Shown: one piece after another, positions 16,615-23,789 of the stretch
How positions within the stretch are numbered: the stretch's first letter is position 1
Layout: each line of letters starts with the position of its first letter
Source: Neisseriaceae bacterium HSC-16F19
GTDB taxonomy: Bacteria; Pseudomonadota; Gammaproteobacteria; Burkholderiales; Neisseriaceae
DNA length: 64,000 nt
Direction: 5' to 3'
NCBI RefSeq assembly: GCF_024171525.1
Contig: NZ_JALJZY010000001.1
Span: 186,001 to 250,000, forward strand
Notes under the pieces: generated by a model
Databases searched by the model: none
Told to the model about the DNA's origin: nothing
Seen by the model: the letters and a program-made list of their open reading frames with translations, nothing else
Made by a program: the position numbers and the translations under genes

Positions 16615-17424
16615 TCAGCGCAAACCCAGCACATCCTGCATATCAAACAAGCCCTTATCCCTGCCCCGCAGCCACACGGCGGCGCGGACGGCGCCGTTGG
16701 CGAAGGTGAGGCGGCTGCTGGCTTTGTGGGTGATTTCCACGCGCTCGCCGTCGGCGGCAAACAGCACGGTGTGATCGCCCACCACATCGCCGCCGCGCAC
16801 GGTGGCAAAGCCGATGGTATTGGGGTCGCGCGCGCCGGTTTGGCCTTCGCGGCCATAGACGGCGCATTGCTGCAAATCACGGCCCAAAGCATGGGCCACC
16901 ACTTCGCCCATGCGCAGGGCGGTGCCGCTGGGGGCGTCGATTTTATGGCGGTGATGCGCTTCGATGATTTCCACATCGTAGCCTTCGTTCAACACGCGCG
17001 CGGCGGTATCCAAAAGCGCAAAGGTAAGATTGACGCCCACACTGTAATTGGGTGCGAACACAATGCCGGTACGCCCGGCAGCTTGGGCAATGGCGGCCTT
17101 GCCCGCTTCATCGAAGCCGGTGGTGCCGATGACCACTTTCACACCGGCCGCGGCGGCGGCAGCCAGATTGTCGAGGGTGCTCTGCGGCAGGGAAAAATCG
17201 ATCAGCACATCGCTTTGCGCCAGCACGGCGGCGACATCGGCGCTGATGGCAACGCCGGTTTCCAAGCCTTGGGCAAAACCGGCATCCAAGCCCAGCGCGG
17301 GCGAGCCGCTGTGTTCCAATGCGCCGCTCAACACGCAGTCGCTGCGTGCGCTCACGGCCTCAACCAAAACCCGGCCCATGCGGCCGTTGGCACCGGCAAT
17401 GGCGATGCGTAAAGGTGTAGTCAT
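16615..17424 (-). CDS. dapB: 4-hydroxy-tetrahydrodipicolinate reductase
   Basis: Cytosolic NAD(P)H enzyme (269 residues) of the diaminopimelate/lysine pathway. The N-terminal Rossmann motif is IAGANGRMGR, the substrate-binding signature EIIEAHHRHKIDAPSGTAL contains the catalytic histidines and lysine, and GTTGF and APNYSVGVN are also present. GGAAA lies eight bases before the ATG. It follows bamE by 15 bases on the same strand, so the two are probably co-transcribed. dapD, a later pathway enzyme, is 2 kb away on the other strand. Confidence 0.97.
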   Translation of the reverse strand: MTTPLRIAIAGANGRMGRVLVEAVSARSDCVLSGALEHSGSPALGLDAGFAQGLETGVAISADVAAVLAQSDVLIDFSLPQSTLDNLAAAAAAGVKVVIGTTGFDEAGKAAIAQAAGRTGIVFAPNYSVGVNLTFALLDTAARVLNEGYDVEIIEAHHRHKIDAPSGTALRMGEVVAHALGRDLQQCAVYGREGQTGARDPNTIGFATVRGGDVVGDHTVLFAADGERVEITHKASSRLTFANGAVRAAVWLRGRDKGLFDMQDVLGLR

Positions 17425-17439
17425 TATGTTTCCGTCTGT

Positions 17440-17823
17440 TTATTGGTCTGCGGGGGGCGCCGCTGCTGCTGCGGCTTCTGTCTGCATATGATTCAGGGCG
17501 TCGCCTTCGGCGCGTTGCAACAGGCCCTGGTCGTCAAAATACAGGGTCAGCGAAGTGTTTTCGCGCACCACGCCGTTGCGGGTGATTACAAATATATAGT
17601 CCCAACGGTGGGCATTGAAGGCGTCTTGCAGCAGCGGCGTACCCAGGAGCATCTGCACCTGTTCGCGGCTCATGCCTGCCTGCAAATGGCGCAACGCCTG
17701 TGTATCCAGCTCGTTGCCCTGCACCACTTTCAGTTTGTAAGAAGGAAAGTTGGACACGCCGCCTTTGGAACAGGCGGCCAAACCCAATACCGATGCCAAC
17801 GCCAGGCAAAGAATTTTTTTCAT
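17440..17823 (-). CDS. bamE: Outer membrane assembly lipoprotein BamE (SmpA/OmlA)
   Basis: Small lipoprotein (127 residues) of the BAM complex that inserts beta-barrel proteins. The signal peptide ends in LGLAAC. The conserved core GMSREQVQMLLGTPLLQDAF and HRWDYIFV follows, and the C-terminal tail is rich in alanine and proline. The chosen ATG (17823) has AAGGTG upstream; an earlier in-frame ATG at 17871 would place extra residues before the signal peptide. It is divergent from fur, an arrangement conserved in many beta- and gammaproteobacteria. Confidence 0.95.
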   Translation of the reverse strand: MKKILCLALASVLGLAACSKGGVSNFPSYKLKVVQGNELDTQALRHLQAGMSREQVQMLLGTPLLQDAFNAHRWDYIFVITRNGVVRENTSLTLYFDDQGLLQRAEGDALNHMQTEAAAAAAPPADQ

Positions 17824-17940
17824 GGATACACCTTGTCTATGGGGTGGATAAAACGGCGCTAATATTAACACGCCGCAGTGTGCAAGTGCCGTAAAAGTGC
17901 GTATTATAGCGGCTTATTTACCCACAACGGTCTGAATGCC
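17824..17940. promoter_or_regulatory. Divergent bamE/fur promoter region
   Basis: The 117-base gap must hold promoters for both genes. A plausible -10 (TATTAT near 17905) faces fur. I could not fix a clear Fur box or a consensus -35. Confidence 0.4.
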
Positions 17941-18369
17941 ATGGATAATAATGTTGCCCAACTGAAAGACAGCGGCCTGAAGGTGACCGGCCCGCGCCTG
18001 AAAATTCTGGATTTGTTTGAAGCCCGTCCGGACGAGCATATGAGTGCGGAAGACGTGTACCGCCTGCTTTTGGAAGAGCGGATCGAAATCGGCGTGGCCA
18101 CCATTTACCGCGTGCTGACCCAGTTTGAGCAGGCCGGCATTTTGCTGCGCCACCACTTTGAGACCGGCAAAGCGGTGTACGAGCTCAACCGCGGCGGCCA
18201 TCACGACCACATCGTGTGCATCAAATGCGGCAAGGTCACCGAATTTCACAACGAAGAAATCGAAACCCTGCAACAGCACATTGCCGAAGAAAACGGCTAC
18301 CGCATCGTGGATCACGCCCTGTATATGTACGGCGTGTGCAGCGACTGCCAAAGCAAAGAGAAACGCTGA
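17941..18369 (+). CDS. fur: Ferric uptake regulator Fur
   Basis: Iron-responsive DNA-binding repressor (142 residues). The N-terminal winged helix has LKVTGPRLKILDLF and the recognition-helix region EIGVATIYRVLTQFE. The metal site HHDHIVCIKCGK, and the second zinc pair CSDC near the C-terminus, are intact. The ATG at 17941 matches family starts; the frame extends upstream to 17878 without a likely start. The next gene, aat, begins 13 bases after its stop. Confidence 0.97.
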   Translation: MDNNVAQLKDSGLKVTGPRLKILDLFEARPDEHMSAEDVYRLLLEERIEIGVATIYRVLTQFEQAGILLRHHFETGKAVYELNRGGHHDHIVCIKCGKVTEFHNEEIETLQQHIAEENGYRIVDHALYMYGVCSDCQSKEKR

Positions 18370-18382
18370 TCTTTCATCCGCC

Positions 18383-19141
18383 ATGAACGCCGCCCTGCCG
18401 CCGCTATTGCACACACACGGTACGGATTTCCCCGACATTGCCACCGCGCAGCGCGAGCGCGAAGGTTTGGTGGCGGTGGGCGGCGACCTCTCTCCCCAAC
18501 GCCTGCTGGCGGCCTACCGGCAAGGCATTTTCCCCTGGTACGACGAAGAACACCCGATCATGTGGTGGGCTTTTGCCGAACGCATGGTGCTCAAAACCGA
18601 GGCGCTGCATTGCGGCCGCTCTTTGCAGAAACTGCTGCGCAACCGCCCCTACCGCATTACCGTTGACTGCGCCTTCGACCATGTCATCCGCCGCTGCGCA
18701 CTGACCTGGCGCCCCGGCCAAAACGGCACCTGGCTCACCCGCGAAATGCAGCGGGCTTACCGCACCCTGCACCAGCTGGGCCACGCCCATTCGTTTGAAT
18801 ACTGGTATCCGGCAGAAGACGGCAGCTGGCATTTGGGCGGCGGCCTCTACGGGGTGATGATCGGGCGCATTTTTTACGGCGAATCCATGTTTGCCCATGT
18901 GAACGATGCCTCCAAAATTGCCTTTGCCCATGCCGTAGGCTACCTGAAACGCTTGGGCGTGCCCCTGATTGACTGCCAGGTGCATACCGGACATCTCGCC
19001 CGCTTCGGTGCCGCGCAAATTCCCTTTGCCGAATTCAGCGCTTATTTGCAGCAGTATTGTGCTTTAGCTCCGCTGGAAGCCGTAACCGCCGGAGTGATTG
19101 CCGTGAGTCCGGTCTTGGGTGAAACTCAATTTTCAGAGTAA
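18383..19141 (+). CDS. aat: Leucyl/phenylalanyl-tRNA-protein transferase
   Basis: Transfers Leu or Phe to N-terminal Arg/Lys of proteins, creating N-degrons for ClpAPS. The 252-residue protein has the family core VGGDLSPQRLLAAYRQGIFP followed by WYDEEHPIMWW, then GLYGVMIGRIFYGESMF and DCQVHTGHLARFGA. The ATG follows fur closely and the pair may form one transcript. Within the gene, AGGCTACCTGAA at 18937-18948 matches the Eikenella DUS dialect exactly. A DUS-pair terminator lies about 130 bases downstream. Confidence 0.96.
   Translation: MNAALPPLLHTHGTDFPDIATAQREREGLVAVGGDLSPQRLLAAYRQGIFPWYDEEHPIMWWAFAERMVLKTEALHCGRSLQKLLRNRPYRITVDCAFDHVIRRCALTWRPGQNGTWLTREMQRAYRTLHQLGHAHSFEYWYPAEDGSWHLGGGLYGVMIGRIFYGESMFAHVNDASKIAFAHAVGYLKRLGVPLIDCQVHTGHLARFGAAQIPFAEFSAYLQQYCALAPLEAVTAGVIAVSPVLGETQFSE
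18937..18948 (+). repeat. Eikenella-dialect DUS in aat
   Basis: Exact AGGCTACCTGAA, one base different from the local AGGCTGCCTGAA. Within coding sequence a single neutral change could create it, so it is only weak evidence of transfer. Confidence 0.6.
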
Positions 19142-19267
19142 AATAAACAGCCGATTTAAATGAAAATGATACGGCGTTGGCTGCGGCTTGCTGTACTACC
19201 CGTACTATCTGCACCTTGCCGCCTGGCCTCATTTCCATTTAAACCGGCTATCACATTTTTATTTACA

Positions 19268-19303
19268 GCTGCCTGAAACATCCTGCTTTTTTCAGGCAGC
19301 CTT
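19268..19303 (+). terminator. DUS-pair terminator between aat and dapD
   Basis: GCTGCCTGAA (19268-19277) and TTCAGGCAGC (19291-19300) are inverted, 13 bases apart, with a T6 run before and CTT after the second arm. The loop is longer than in a standard terminator, so efficiency is uncertain. Confidence 0.55.
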
Positions 19304-19333
19304 ATTATTTGAAACCAACACAGAAAGTAAACC

Positions 19334-20155
19334 ATGTCTTTGCAAAACATCATCGAAACCGCTTTTGAAAACCGTGCCGACATCACCCCGGCCACCGTCA
19401 GCGCCGAAGTAAAACAGGCGGTGGAAGAAACCCTGCGCCAGCTGGATGCAGGCAGCCTGCGTGTGGCCGAGCGCCTGGGCGTGGGCCAATGGCAAGTGAA
19501 CGAATGGGCCAAAAAAGCCGTATTGCTGTCTTTCCGCATTCAGGACAACGAAGTACTGGACGACGGCGTCAACCGCTATTTCGACAAAGTACCGACCAAA
19601 TTCGCCGCTTGGGGCGAGGCCGAATTCAAGGCCGCCGGTTTCCGTGCCGTACCCGGTGCGGTGGCACGCCGCGGCAGCTTTGTGGCCAAAAACGTGGTGC
19701 TGATGCCCTCTTATGTGAATATCGGTGCCTATGTGGACGAAGGCGCCATGGTCGATACCTGGGCCACCGTCGGCTCTTGCGCACAAATCGGTAAAAACGT
19801 GCATTTGAGCGGCGGCGTGGGCATCGGCGGCGTGTTGGAACCCTTGCAGGCAGCCCCGACCATTATTGAAGACAACTGCTTTATCGGTGCACGCAGCGAG
19901 ATTGTGGAAGGCGTGATTGTGGAAGAAGGCAGCGTGATTTCCATGGGCGTGTACATCGGCCAGTCCACCAAAATCTACGACCGCGAAACCGGCGAAATCC
20001 ATTACGGCCGCGTGCCTGCCGGTTCCGTAGTGGTGTCCGGCAGCCTGCCCGCCAAAGACGGCTCGCACAGCCTCTATTGCGCGGTGATTGTGAAAAAAGT
20101 GGACGCACAAACCCGCGCCAAAACCAGCGTTAATGATTTGTTGCGCGGGTTGTGA
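19334..20155 (+). CDS. dapD: 2,3,4,5-tetrahydropyridine-2,6-dicarboxylate N-succinyltransferase
   Basis: Succinylates tetrahydrodipicolinate in the succinylase branch of diaminopimelate synthesis. The 273-residue protein has an N-terminal helical domain (1-100) and a left-handed beta-helix of hexapeptide repeats (about 100-240), with GAYVDEGAMVDTWATVGSCA and GGVGIGGVLEPLQAAP as family hallmarks. It forms cytosolic trimers. It is transcribed alone and followed by a repeat-filled gap. Confidence 0.97.
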   Translation: MSLQNIIETAFENRADITPATVSAEVKQAVEETLRQLDAGSLRVAERLGVGQWQVNEWAKKAVLLSFRIQDNEVLDDGVNRYFDKVPTKFAAWGEAEFKAAGFRAVPGAVARRGSFVAKNVVLMPSYVNIGAYVDEGAMVDTWATVGSCAQIGKNVHLSGGVGIGGVLEPLQAAPTIIEDNCFIGARSEIVEGVIVEEGSVISMGVYIGQSTKIYDRETGEIHYGRVPAGSVVVSGSLPAKDGSHSLYCAVIVKKVDAQTRAKTSVNDLLRGL

Positions 20156-20298
20156 GGCCGTTTGGCTGACTTGATGGGTACGCTCAGTTGGTTTTACAGC
20201 TGGCGTAAAACCATAGGTATCTACACCAATATTAAGGCTGCCTGAACGTACAAATTTTTGCCACCTTGTAGTGTACATTACACAGTATTGTACATTGC

Positions 20299-20540
20299 GC
20301 TTCATGGCCGCGCGGCCACCTTCTTTTCTTTGCGCCGCCAAAGAAAAGAAGGCAAAAGAAAGGCGGCCGCGGTTGCAGGTTTGCTGCGCAAACTTCCCTC
20401 ACTGCACACGGTTTTTCGGGCGGGCAACAACTCGCAGCTGTGCTGCTCAAACAGATTTGCCCTTGCTCCCCGAAAAACCGCGCTCCGTTCGGCTGCGCCA
20501 GCGGATAGGGCTGTAGCTGTAAGCGTACGTGGATTAAAGT
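20299..20540 (+). repeat. Family E element, copy 1 (about 240 bases)
   Basis: Nearly identical copies occur at 26701-26942 and, inverted, at 45780-46021. The element starts CTTCATGGCC, contains the inverted repeat TTCTTTTCTTTGCG/CGCCAAAGAAAAGAA, and ends GGATTAAAGT. Open frames cross it (for example AAKEKKAKERRP), but they change frame between copies and look non-coding. It fills most of the gap between dapD and nlpD. Confidence 0.8.
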
Positions 20541-20584
20541 TTCAGTACCAGTACCGGATACGGACACAAATATCTCAGGTATCC

Positions 20585-20646
20585 GTAGGTCGGCTCTCCG
20601 AGCCGACACACAAACAGATAAATGTCGGCTCGGAGAGCCGACCTAC
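20585..20646. repeat. Family D REP doublet (GTAGGTCGG class)
   Basis: GTAGGTCGGCTCTCCGAGCC at 20585 and its inverted partner ending GGAGAGCCGACCTAC at 20646, about 16 bases apart. The GTAG head followed by a short palindrome is the REP format. Confidence 0.8.
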
Positions 20647-20728
20647 CACTGTAATCTTTTAAAGATACAGAGTATTTCCAAACACACTGAAACGCATGGG
20701 TGCAAGCACCCACCCTACGCCAAAAGTC

Positions 20729-20765
20729 AAAAAAAGGCTGCCTGAAAGTTTCAGGCAGCCTTTTT
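20729..20765 (-). terminator. DUS-pair terminator after nlpD
   Basis: AGGCTGCCTGAAA and TTTCAGGCAGCCT form a 13-bp stem with essentially no loop (20735-20761), flanked by seven A and T5. It works in both directions and closes nlpD. Confidence 0.85.
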
Positions 20766-20777
20766 CATGTCCACGCA

Positions 20778-21689
20778 TTACATCGGCAGATAGTTTTTCG
20801 GATCCACCGGCTGGCCGTTTTCGCGCAGTTCGAAATGCAGCTGGGTGCGGGAAGCATCGCTGCTGCCCATGGTGGCAATCTGCTGGCCGCGTTTTACCTG
20901 CTGGCCTTCTTTGGCCATCAGGCTTTGGTTGTTGCCGTAGGCGGTGAGGTAGGTCTGGTTGTGCTGCACAATAATCAGATTACCGTAGCCGCGCAGGCCG
21001 GAGCCGCTGTACACCACCTTGCCGTCGGCCGCTGCCACCACCGGTTGTCCGGCATTGCCGCCGAAATCAATGCCCTTGCTGTTGCCGCCGAAGGCACGCA
21101 ATACGCTGCCCTGAGTCGGACGCTGCCATACCAAGCCGCCGGCGCTGCGGGTGCTACCCGCGCTGCTGCTGCTTTGTGCAGGCGGCGGAGTAGTCGGTTG
21201 GGTCGTGGTCGCGGGCGGTGTGGTTTGTGCCGGCGGCGGGGTGTAGGTACTGCCGCCGGAGGCCGGAGGCACATAACCGGCCGGTTTCACGCGCAATACT
21301 TGGCCGGTGCGGATATTGTTGTCGACAATATTGTTCCACGCGCGCAGATTGTCCTGGCTGATGTTGTAGCGTTTGGAAATATTGTATACGGTGTCGCCGC
21401 GGACCACGGTGTGGGTGGCGGCATTGATGTCCACGGGGGCGTATGAGGGGGTGTAGCTGCCGCCGGAAGACGGCGGGGTGTAGGTTGGTGCCGGGGTATA
21501 GCCGCTGTTGTCGGCGGGCGGGGTGTAGGGTGCGCTCTGGCCGTAGGGGTTGTCCTGACTGCCGGTATAGGGGGTGTTATTGCTGTTGCCCGCTTCGGTC
21601 GGCGCGGCTGGTTGTTTCAGGAATGAACAGGCGCCCAGCGCAAGTGCCATCAGGCACAGACCGGTGTGTGCAGCGGTTTTTTTCAACAT
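20778..21689 (-). CDS. nlpD: NlpD/LppB-like lipoprotein with LysM and M23 domains
   Basis: Envelope lipoprotein (303 residues) that activates an N-acetylmuramoyl-L-alanine amidase during cell separation. The signal peptide ends in LGAC. A proline/threonine-rich linker leads to a LysM domain (HTVVRGDTVYNISKRYNIS, about 107-150), a second linker, and a C-terminal M23 (LytM) domain. The M23 site is degenerate: AYGNN replaces the usual Y-x-H and TQLHFEL lacks the first His of H-x-H, so it should be a non-enzymatic activator, as E. coli NlpD is. GAGG precedes the ATG at 21689. It follows surE and pcm on the same strand, as in the conserved surE-pcm-nlpD cluster. Confidence 0.93.
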   Translation of the reverse strand: MLKKTAAHTGLCLMALALGACSFLKQPAAPTEAGNSNNTPYTGSQDNPYGQSAPYTPPADNSGYTPAPTYTPPSSGGSYTPSYAPVDINAATHTVVRGDTVYNISKRYNISQDNLRAWNNIVDNNIRTGQVLRVKPAGYVPPASGGSTYTPPPAQTTPPATTTQPTTPPPAQSSSSAGSTRSAGGLVWQRPTQGSVLRAFGGNSKGIDFGGNAGQPVVAAADGKVVYSGSGLRGYGNLIIVQHNQTYLTAYGNNQSLMAKEGQQVKRGQQIATMGSSDASRTQLHFELRENGQPVDPKNYLPM

Positions 21690-21823
21690 AAAGCATACCT
21701 CGAAAATCAAATACAAATAAATCGCCCGGCAGTGCGGCTGCGGGCAGTCAGTTCAATCAAGTCGTTATCATAAACAGGGGCGCGGCGGTATTCAAGTATT
21801 TTGAAGCGGTGGCCGCCCCGCTT

Positions 21824-22495
21824 TTACACACCGTTAACCAGCGGCACAAACAGCGCTTCCTGTACACAGGTTTCCTGAAAGCCGTGTTCGGTTTTGTCGA
21901 TAACCCATAAAAACTGGGCGTGGCCGTCGTCCAGCGGCAGTACCATGCGGCCGCCCACCGCCAGCTGCTGCAACAGCGGTACCGGAATTTCGGTGGGCGC
22001 GGCGGTGACCAAGATGCCGTCAAAGGGCGCCGCCTGCGGCAGGCCCAGATAGCCGTCGCCGCACACCAGCCGTGCCTGCTGCGGCAGATGGGCGGCGCGC
22101 AGATGAACTTTGGCGCGCTCGTGCAAAGGCCGCAAACGCTCTATGGAATAGATTTCAGGCAGCCCCAAAGCCTGCAAAACCGCGGTCTGATAACCACAAC
22201 CGGTGCCGATTTCCAGCACGCAGCGGCGTGCGGACAAGGGCTCTTCACCCAGCAGCAGCTGGGTCATCACCGCCACGGTATAGGGCTGGGAAATGGTCTG
22301 TCCCAGCCCCAGCGGCAAAGACATATCATCGTAGGCATGCGAGCGGATGGCCTCTTCCACAAACAAATGCCGCGGCACCTGCGCCATGGCATCCAGCACC
22401 TCGCTGCGGCAGATGCCCATTTGTTGCAGGCGCTCGACCATGCGGGCGCGGCGCAATTCATAGCCCGCCCAATGGCTGTTGCCGTGGCGGGTCAT
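21824..22495 (-). CDS. pcm: Protein-L-isoaspartate O-methyltransferase
   Basis: SAM-dependent repair enzyme (223 residues) that methylates isoaspartyl residues in damaged proteins. The SAM motif is VLEIGTGCGYQTAVLQAL, preceded by DMSLPLGLGQTISQPYTVA, a Pcm signature. The ATG overlaps the surE TGA (ATGA), showing translational coupling. The frame extends upstream over surE but those residues are not part of the family. It is the middle gene of surE-pcm-nlpD. Confidence 0.96.
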   Translation of the reverse strand: MTRHGNSHWAGYELRRARMVERLQQMGICRSEVLDAMAQVPRHLFVEEAIRSHAYDDMSLPLGLGQTISQPYTVAVMTQLLLGEEPLSARRCVLEIGTGCGYQTAVLQALGLPEIYSIERLRPLHERAKVHLRAAHLPQQARLVCGDGYLGLPQAAPFDGILVTAAPTEIPVPLLQQLAVGGRMVLPLDDGHAQFLWVIDKTEHGFQETCVQEALFVPLVNGV

Positions 22496-23244
22496 AAGGC
22501 CACTCCCTGCCAGAATTCGGCCACATCGCCCATTTGGCGGAAATCGGTCAGATCCACCGACAAAGGCGTAATGGTGACGAAACCGGCTTCGTTTTCGCCG
22601 AAATCGGTGCCCTGCTCGCGGTCGGCAATATCGCCCACCCCGCCTATCCAATACACCGCTTCGCCGCGCGGATTGCGTGCGGGCACAATGGCCTGCACAT
22701 GGTGGCGGCGGCCCAGGCGGGTGATTTTGCAGCCCTGAATGTCCTCCTTGGCCACCGCCGGAATATTCACATTCCACAAAATCGGCGCTTTGGGCGGCTG
22801 TTGCAGCAGATGGCTGAGCAGCTGCCACACCGCCGCCTCGGCGGTGTCCCAATAGCGGTTGCTTTTGTCGTTGAGGGAAAAGGCCAGCGCGGGAATGCCC
22901 AACAGATAAGCTTCGGTAGCAGCGGCAACGGTGCCGGAATAAAGCGTGTCATCCCCCATATTGGCGCCGTGGTTGATGCCGGAGAGCACCAAATCGGGCA
23001 CAAAATCGTCCATGGCGTGCAGCGCCAGATGGATGCAGTCGGTGGGCGTGCCGTTGACAAAATAAAAGCCGTTGGCGGCCTGGCGCAGATTGAGCGGCCG
23101 GTCAAGGGTGAGCGAATTGCTGACGCCGCTGCGGTCGCGCTCCGGCGCCACCACGCGCACATTGGCAAATTCGCCCGCCACCCGTGCCAGCACTGCCAAG
23201 CCCTCGGCCAGATAGCCGTCGTCGTTGCTGATCAGGATATTCAT
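22492..23244 (-). CDS. surE: 5'/3'-nucleotidase SurE
   Basis: Metal-dependent nucleotidase (250 residues) acting on nucleoside monophosphates, linked to stationary-phase survival. It starts MNILISNDDGYLAEG, whose D-D pair binds metal, and has VVAPERDRSGVSNSLTL and VLSGINHGANMGDDTLYSGT. The ATG at 23244 fits the family; the longer frame to 23376 translates intergenic repeat. It is the first gene of surE-pcm-nlpD, with a repeat-rich upstream region that must hold the promoter. Confidence 0.97.
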   Translation of the reverse strand: MNILISNDDGYLAEGLAVLARVAGEFANVRVVAPERDRSGVSNSLTLDRPLNLRQAANGFYFVNGTPTDCIHLALHAMDDFVPDLVLSGINHGANMGDDTLYSGTVAAATEAYLLGIPALAFSLNDKSNRYWDTAEAAVWQLLSHLLQQPPKAPILWNVNIPAVAKEDIQGCKITRLGRRHHVQAIVPARNPRGEAVYWIGGVGDIADREQGTDFGENEAGFVTITPLSVDLTDFRQMGDVAEFWQGVAL

Positions 23245-23277
23245 GGTTTGATTGTAAATAGGTAAGTAAGTAATTTT

Positions 23278-23292
23278 TTCAGGCAGCCTGAA
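23278..23292. repeat. Self-overlapping double DUS
   Basis: TTCAGGCAGCCTGAA, readable as an uptake sequence from both strands (AGGCAGCCTGAA forward, AGGCTGCCTGAA reverse), just upstream of surE. Confidence 0.8.
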
Positions 23293-23312
23293 TGATGCAT
23301 CTACACTAACCG

Positions 23313-23612
23313 ACGTCACTCCCGCGAACGCGCACTGCTGCTTGGGGAAAATCTCTGGATTATAGTCATTTAACACAGAACGATACGGCGTTGCTACGCC
23401 AGGCTCGAAGAGAGCGATTTTTGTAAGCCGCTAAAGCGGCAACAAAATCAGCTCCGTACTATCTGTACTGTCTGTCCCACGGGACTTCGCTACGCTCGCG
23501 GCTTTTTTGCTGCCTTGTCTCATTCTGTGTTATTCGACTATACATCCGGCAATGTAAACAGCGTCGGTGATGTAAGCCCCTCGCCCGTGGGAGAGAGTTG
23601 GGGAGAGGGCTA
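23313..23612. repeat. NIME-like repeat interrupted by a Correia-like element
   Basis: The outer repeat runs from CGTCACTCCCGCGAACGCG through GGGGAAAATCTCTGGA (to 23360), is interrupted by the Correia-like element, and resumes CATCCGGCAATGTAAACAGC up to a GAGAGGGCT hairpin. The same sequence without the insert occurs at 29876-29985. Confidence 0.7.
23361..23542. mobile_element. Correia-like element B1 (182 bases)
   Basis: Ends TATAGTCATTTAACACAGAA and TTCTGTGTTATTCGACTATA are imperfect terminal inverted repeats. The core matches the Neisseria Correia repeat enclosed element in order: AACGATACGGCGTTGC, the stem GTAAGCCGCTAAAGCGGC, GTACTATCTGTACTGTCTG and GCCTTGTCTC. The Neisseria element has TATAGTGGATTAAC ends, so the ends here have diverged. 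Confidence 0.8.
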
Positions 23613-23697
23613 AACATTATGATGCTGCTACACGCTATTCAAGATGTCAGCAGCTGTTCACAGCCCTCTCCCTAACCCTCTCCCACGGGAGAGGGAA
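23574..23697. repeat. Inverted pair of GAGAGGG hairpins
   Basis: Two related hairpins, AGCCCCTCGCCCGTGGGAGA at 23574 and the inverted CCTCTCCCACGGGAGAGGGA ending at 23697, lie about 50 bases apart and could also pair with each other. A similar hairpin is at 29955-29980. Confidence 0.6.
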
Positions 23698-23715
23698 CAC
23701 TGTCGCTGTGGTTGT

Positions 23716-23727
23716 TTCAGGTAGCCT
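23716..23727 (-). repeat. Eikenella-dialect DUS
   Basis: TTCAGGTAGCCT is the complement of AGGCTACCTGAA. It lies between repeats, downstream of rnr. Confidence 0.6.
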
Positions 23728-23765
23728 TTTCGAGTTCAAAACAAGCTCTGAGCCTTGAAAGTGAT

Positions 23766-23789
23766 GTCGGATACAAGTATCCGACCTAC
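23766..23789. repeat. Family D REP, single arm, overlapping the rnr stop
   Basis: GTCGGATACAAGTATCCGAC followed by CTAC. Read on the minus strand it starts GTAG, and the TAG of this head is the stop codon of rnr (AAG-TAG). Confidence 0.75.

Noticed and set aside
17824..17940. Fur autoregulatory box
   Set aside because: AT-rich dyads exist but none is a convincing match to a 19-base Fur box, so none is annotated.
20258..20662. Small proteins with AAKEKKAKERRP / GGAKKRRWPRGHEA motifs in the 240-base repeats
   Set aside because: The same DNA is open in several frames and both strands, with differing frames and ends in the three copies and no ribosome sites; better explained as a non-coding repeat.
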